DNA from: Gracilibacillus sp. YIM 98692
Lineage (GTDB): Bacteria > Bacillota > Bacilli > Bacillales > Amphibacillaceae
DNA: 64,000 nt
Assembly: GCF_010993965.1 (NCBI RefSeq)
Contig: NZ_WIXM01000004.1
Location: 1 to 64,000 of the forward strand
Direction of reading: 5' to 3'
Shown here: in pieces, positions 60,876 through 64,000 of the stretch
How positions within the stretch are numbered: position 1 is the stretch's first letter
Layout of the letters: every line of letters begins with the position of its first letter
Program-made: the position numbers and the translations under genes
The notes under the pieces: generated by a model
Told to the model about the DNA's origin: nothing
Seen by the model: the letters and a program-made list of their open reading frames with translations, nothing else
Database searches by the model: none

Positions 60876-60901
60876 TCAGCTAAAGGGGGCTATTAGGGAA
60901 T
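60876..60901 (+). repeat. Cassette-type dispersed repeat, copy 15 (degenerate)
   Basis: CAGCTAAAGGGGGCTATTAG. It is the last member of this block, with no gene after it before the converging primase operon. Confidence 0.35.
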
Positions 60902-60990
60902 AAAACCTAGAATTTTAAACGACTTTATTATTATTATTTTTTAAGTTTGGTGAAGTGTTTTTTATCAAAGATTAAACAAATTTTTTTTAA

Positions 60991-61014
60991 CTCCGTCCTT
61001 ATTTTGGACGGGGT
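60991..61014 (+). terminator. Hairpin after the last cassette block
   Basis: CTCCGTCC, loop, GGACGGGG. The T-run is upstream rather than downstream, so efficiency on the plus strand is doubtful. Confidence 0.45.
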
Positions 61015-61073
61015 GATGCGTGTTTACGGTTTTAAAATTAAATATAATATCATTATTGTCATTCTACACCAAT

Positions 61074-61112
61074 ATAAAAAGAAGCCCTCAACCACGTTAG
61101 AGGACTTAAAAC
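61074..61112 (-). terminator. Terminator of the primase operon
   Basis: Reading leftwards: AAGTCCTCTAACGTGGTTGA then GGGCTTCTTTTTATA. The stem is closed by AAGTCCTC/GAGGGCTT. Confidence 0.7.
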
Positions 61113-62368
61113 AATGATTTAAACTGAGGAATTTTATGTTGAAGTAAAAGGTCGTCTATTCCAACTCCGTCTTCCTCATTCCAAATGACCATATTTACAT
61201 GGTATTTTTTTTGTTGTAACGTTTTGATGCAGTACATCAAATGCTTTCTTACATGCACGTTGCTCACTACATCCGCATCAAAACACATATTGACTTCTTC
61301 TACTCCCATGGCTTCTAGTACTGGTAATACAAGCTGCCAAGCATTAATTCCTGGTAATGCAATAAATGTATTGCCATACATTTGCATTTCTTCAGGCTCT
61401 AATAACTCTTGCAACAAATCGGCAGCAATATCACATTTTAAAGCTCCTTCCGACAACCATATTTTCTTTCTCTTTAACGTTTCCCCTTCTTTCCATTCTT
61501 CTAACTGTTTAGACGGAATGGATACATGGACAGGTGCTGGGTCGCCACTGCTTGTTCCTTTCTCCCTATTAGCGGAGGAAAGCCAGTAATAACGATTTCC
61601 TTTTTTTAATGTTACCCAACCAAGAAAATTGTCTTCTTGAAATACGGTTATCGTTTGTTTCAAATCCATCTCTTGTTCGAGAATGATCTCCCCATCATAT
61701 AAGATTTGTACAAGGTTTGGTTGTTCCTTCACTACCGCTCGCAACCCTTGTTTATGTTCCTTCACATGAGCTACATTTGGCGGGTTATCAATACGATATT
61801 GAAAACCAACAATTTGCTTTTTTTCGTTTCGATATGGAATTAAAATACCATCACGCCCCGCAATACTCCAGAATGCACCGTATTTACCGTTTGCTTTGAA
61901 AAACCCCGGTACTCCTTTTAAAGGCACATTTACTTCCTCTTGTATCTCTTTTACAATGTTCCACGGCTTATTTGGAAAAGAACGATATTGCCTTCTTTCT
62001 ATCTGATCATCGTTTAACCTTCTTTTAGCCGATGTAAGATGGCCAAAATGATCATCGGTCAAGGCTAATTTATCTAACATCACTGTATACACTTCATGTA
62101 ATTGACCTGCAGCAAGTTTCTTTTCACTTCTCGCTTTTACCTCTTGTGATTTTATTTTGCGACGCTTTTTATCTCCATTTAGAAAATGAAGATATGAAGG
62201 TAAAGCAGAATTTTTACTAAAAGGGCGGTCACTACTCGTACGAATACAGGCAACCATTTCCCCATCTTTATGTTGCATACACCCTCCTACGTGCCCACAA
62301 ATCGGGCAGGAAATGCGATAAAATTCAAACCAACCCTTGATTTTCGTTGCACGCATATCTTTACTCAT
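61106..62368 (-). CDS. DUF3854 primase-like protein
   Basis: The product has 420 residues, from an ATG start behind AAGGAGAGGATAAG. An N-terminal zinc-binding CPICGHVGGC (Cys 21, 24, 30) with MVACIRTSS is the entry pattern of CHC2-type primases. The C-terminal toprim-like DUF3854 region has KKIWLSEGALKCDIAADLLQ, FIALPGINAWQ and VNMCFDADVVSN with Asp metal ligands, ending HVNMVIWNEEDGVGIDDLLL. It probably primes the transferred single strand or replication of the element. It follows the DUF4258 gene by 12 bases, one operon. Confidence 0.8.
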   Translation of the reverse strand: MSKDMRATKIKGWFEFYRISCPICGHVGGCMQHKDGEMVACIRTSSDRPFSKNSALPSYLHFLNGDKKRRKIKSQEVKARSEKKLAAGQLHEVYTVMLDKLALTDDHFGHLTSAKRRLNDDQIERRQYRSFPNKPWNIVKEIQEEVNVPLKGVPGFFKANGKYGAFWSIAGRDGILIPYRNEKKQIVGFQYRIDNPPNVAHVKEHKQGLRAVVKEQPNLVQILYDGEIILEQEMDLKQTITVFQEDNFLGWVTLKKGNRYYWLSSANREKGTSSGDPAPVHVSIPSKQLEEWKEGETLKRKKIWLSEGALKCDIAADLLQELLEPEEMQMYGNTFIALPGINAWQLVLPVLEAMGVEEVNMCFDADVVSNVHVRKHLMYCIKTLQQKKYHVNMVIWNEEDGVGIDDLLLQHKIPQFKSLF

Positions 62369-62380
62369 CTTATCCTCTCC

Positions 62381-62758
62381 TTAACTAATACAATTCTTGA
62401 ATCGTCTTTTGTCTAATGGTGGCATAACGGTCTTAATAACGAACTGATAACGACCATCTTCTCCTACGACAATAACGATAGGATTGTGATGGGTATCCTT
62501 TCCTTCGATCACATAAATTTCGTTCGGTCTTTTTAATTGCGGATGAAACCCTTGTTGTATTTCTACAATTTCACCGGTCATAATTGCACTGATGATATCG
62601 CTTTTGGTATATCCTCGTTTCTTCAACCGCCCTTGCTTGTGAGCCTTCTTAGTTTTAATCACGATAGGCTTAACATGATCCGATAATCGAATATAGCCAA
62701 TGCCCATCATTAAGGTTTTTTTCATCTCTTTTAATTTCATTTTATAGTGTTGATTCAT
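62381..62758 (-). CDS. DUF4258 protein, RNase-like toxin fold
   Basis: The product has 125 residues, from an ATG start behind AAGGAGGGAAAGGGA. The C-terminal half has the DUF4258 pattern: RGYTKSDIISAIMTGEIVEI, then RPNEIYVIEGKDTHHNPIVI, VVGEDGRYQFVIKTVMPP. DUF4258 domains belong to the BECR/RelE-like fold and are often RNases of toxin systems. The N-terminal SDHVKPIVIKTKKAHKQGRL segment is extra. It is the first gene after structured leader copy 3. Confidence 0.7.
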   Translation of the reverse strand: MNQHYKMKLKEMKKTLMMGIGYIRLSDHVKPIVIKTKKAHKQGRLKKRGYTKSDIISAIMTGEIVEIQQGFHPQLKRPNEIYVIEGKDTHHNPIVIVVGEDGRYQFVIKTVMPPLDKRRFKNCIS

Positions 62759-62781
62759 TCCCTTTCCCTCCTTTAGTAAAT

Positions 62782-62891
62782 AAAAAAAGTGGCCTTTAGG
62801 AAGGATGTCGTGTCACTCCAAAAAGAGTGCAGATAACCTGATCCTAAAGACCACTTTGTGTTTTAAAAACCCGCTAACCGTTAAAGGTTGC
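62782..62891 (-). promoter_or_regulatory. Structured leader element, copy 3
   Basis: Reading leftwards: box GCAACCTTTAACGGTTAGCG + GG (62891-62870), spacer, AAAGTGGTCTTTAGGATCAG, nested CACTCTTTTTGGAGTG hairpin. It returns through ATCCTTCCTAAAGGCCACTT and TTTTTTATT. Same order of parts as copies 1 and 2, 28-30 kb away. Confidence 0.72.
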
Positions 62892-62948
62892 TACTTAAAA
62901 GTAAAAGAATTCAATATAATGTAACTATATATGATCAATCTAGAATTT

Positions 62949-64000
62949 TCAAGTAAACGAACGGATAAGATCTTTCACTCTTGTTAGCATAGAGGAGTAT
63001 GCATGTTGCTCCATTTTATTGGATTTCACCTGTTCAAAAAGGTCTTGAAAAGGTTGCTCTAATTTTCGCTTGGCTTTCCTATCCTCGATTAGCGGTTTTG
63101 TTTGATAGTAATTATTGTCAATTTCTTCACTAAGATTAGGAATGCAGGTTAGTAAAGGAATATCCAATTTTGTAGCTAGTTCTTTCTCTCTTACTTTTTC
63201 CCCTTTTTTCATCACAATCAACTGCACATTGAGATCAAACGATTTCTTGAGTTGTTCAATATATCTTTTCCATGCCAACATACGAGCATAGTTTCCATTT
63301 ACCATCACCCACAATTCATCTACTTGATGTAAAGCAGATAACGAGTATGATTCCATTTCTCCAGAAGGAAAATCTAAGAAAACACAATCATATTTTTTGA
63401 TAGAATGAATTGCTTCTTCAATAAAAAATAGATCTGCCCCAAGTTCCCAATTCGTTTCATTAAAGACAGTTACATCATGTTTAGCTAACGGATACCAACT
63501 GACACCTCGGTAGTACCAATTAATTGGTTTATATTCCGGTTTTTCCACTGTCCTTTCTAAATAAGACTTCCATCCATCTGGTACTTCCGTTACTCGCTGT
63601 AAAATGGTTTGGATTTCTTGATGAGATTTCATACATTCCATTACGGCAGTTGGTATACGGTGATATCCAAAATAGATACCTAAATTCATGGCCAATGTCG
63701 TGACACCATTTTGCGCTACTGGAGACCACATTCCAATTGTTTTATTCCGATCATAAATATAATCAGAAAGCCCTCCCTTACGATATTCATTCGTAACTTG
63801 CAGCACAGTATCTCGATCAATTTTCCCTTCTTCTCTTAAAGAGTTCGCTTCATTAGAACTATTATCACTATCTTTAGAACCAGGTGAGGTTGATGCGGTT
63901 GCTTCTCTTTGGTTAATATCTTTTTTCGATTGATCAGTATTTGGTGCTACAGACTTCTCAGACTCTTCTTTTAGAATGTCTTTTTCTTCTTCTTTCTTCT
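62949..64000 (-). CDS. MinD/ParA-like ATPase, partial at the window end
   Basis: The frame is open from 62949 to the end of the window, so the start is outside. The GTG at 63806 that gives 285 residues is probably internal. The visible N-terminal part is a charged, Ser/Glu-rich linker (KEESEKSVAPNTDQSKKDIN, NREATAS-like). The ATPase part begins TIGMWSPVAQNGVTTLAMNL, a deviant Walker A without the usual GKGG lysines. It then has CVFLDFPSGEMESYSLSALH (switch/Walker B-like) and VDELWVMVNGNYARM. This is the CpaE/VirC1-like group. On a conjugative element it could position the transfer machinery or partition DNA. Confidence 0.72.
   Translation of the reverse strand, partial: KKEEEKDILKEESEKSVAPNTDQSKKDINQREATASTSPGSKDSDNSSNEANSLREEGKIDRDTVLQVTNEYRKGGLSDYIYDRNKTIGMWSPVAQNGVTTLAMNLGIYFGYHRIPTAVMECMKSHQEIQTILQRVTEVPDGWKSYLERTVEKPEYKPINWYYRGVSWYPLAKHDVTVFNETNWELGADLFFIEEAIHSIKKYDCVFLDFPSGEMESYSLSALHQVDELWVMVNGNYARMLAWKRYIEQLKKSFDLNVQLIVMKKGEKVREKELATKLDIPLLTCIPNLSEEIDNNYYQTKPLIEDRKAKRKLEQPFQDLFEQVKSNKMEQHAYSSMLTRVKDLIRSFT

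Overview
The window is AT-rich DNA from a low-GC Gram-positive, endospore-forming Bacillaceae, probably a salt-tolerant genus such as Virgibacillus, Oceanobacillus or Lentibacillus. Pointers are an RpoY-RNase J1 operon, a YjlC-Ndh operon, HelD, Spo0E-like proteins, a WapA-type wall protein and the frequent use of TTG starts behind strong purine-rich ribosome binding sites. No rRNA, tRNA or CRISPR array was seen. The mix of insertion sequences, tyrosine recombinases and a type IV secretion operon suggests a conjugative plasmid or integrated conjugative element rather than core chromosome. No relaxase or coupling protein is inside the window, so plasmid versus ICE is unresolved.

Layout. (1) 0-3.5 kb, 21.7-22.4 kb and 57.8-60.9 kb hold short single-gene units (small membrane proteins, lipoprotein, GNAT, HIT, Nudix, DUF2199, zinc-ribbon protein). 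Each unit is preceded by a copy of a short repeat with consensus close to CTAACGGGWGC...GTTnAACAAG. (2) 3.8-19.9 kb is a physiology block: CBS protein, MFS transporter, an IS1182-like element, SulP transporter plus universal stress protein, YjlC-Ndh, HelD, an excisionase-like HTH with a methyltransferase, a second and decayed SulP-Usp pair, and RpoY-RNase J1. (3) 20-23.1 kb is debris: a scrambled IS110 transposase, a nuclease-Excalibur tail, and the 5' part of a group II intron. (4) 23.4-28.1 kb carries four tandem tyrosine recombinases in an A-B-A'-B' order, an inverted repeat with the geometry of a dif site, and a fifth XerS-like recombinase. (5) 28.3-36.5 kb is a leftward block of element genes (HEPN protein, Spo0E-like proteins, orphan C5 methyltransferase, small zinc proteins, membrane proteins, a frameshifted thermonuclease). 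(6) 37-44.5 kb is a 2344-residue WapA/Rhs toxin with a probable immunity gene. (7) 45-46.9 kb holds a membrane protein and a repeat protein. (8) 46.9-57.5 kb is the leftward T4SS operon: pilin, PrgI/VirB3-like, VirB4 N-domain protein, VirB4 ATPase, VirB6-like, transglycosylase/M23 hydrolase and a membrane-anchored protein. (9) 61-64 kb holds a DUF3854 primase-like protein, a DUF4258 protein and a partial MinD/ParA-like ATPase.

Most leftward operons begin with an intrinsic terminator located before the first gene. Three of these leaders share a further conserved box, GCAACC...GGTTAGCGGG, which suggests a common attenuation or antitermination circuit for the conjugative region. Many small genes carry single frameshifts, often in A or T runs, so true decay and homopolymer sequencing error both need to be considered.
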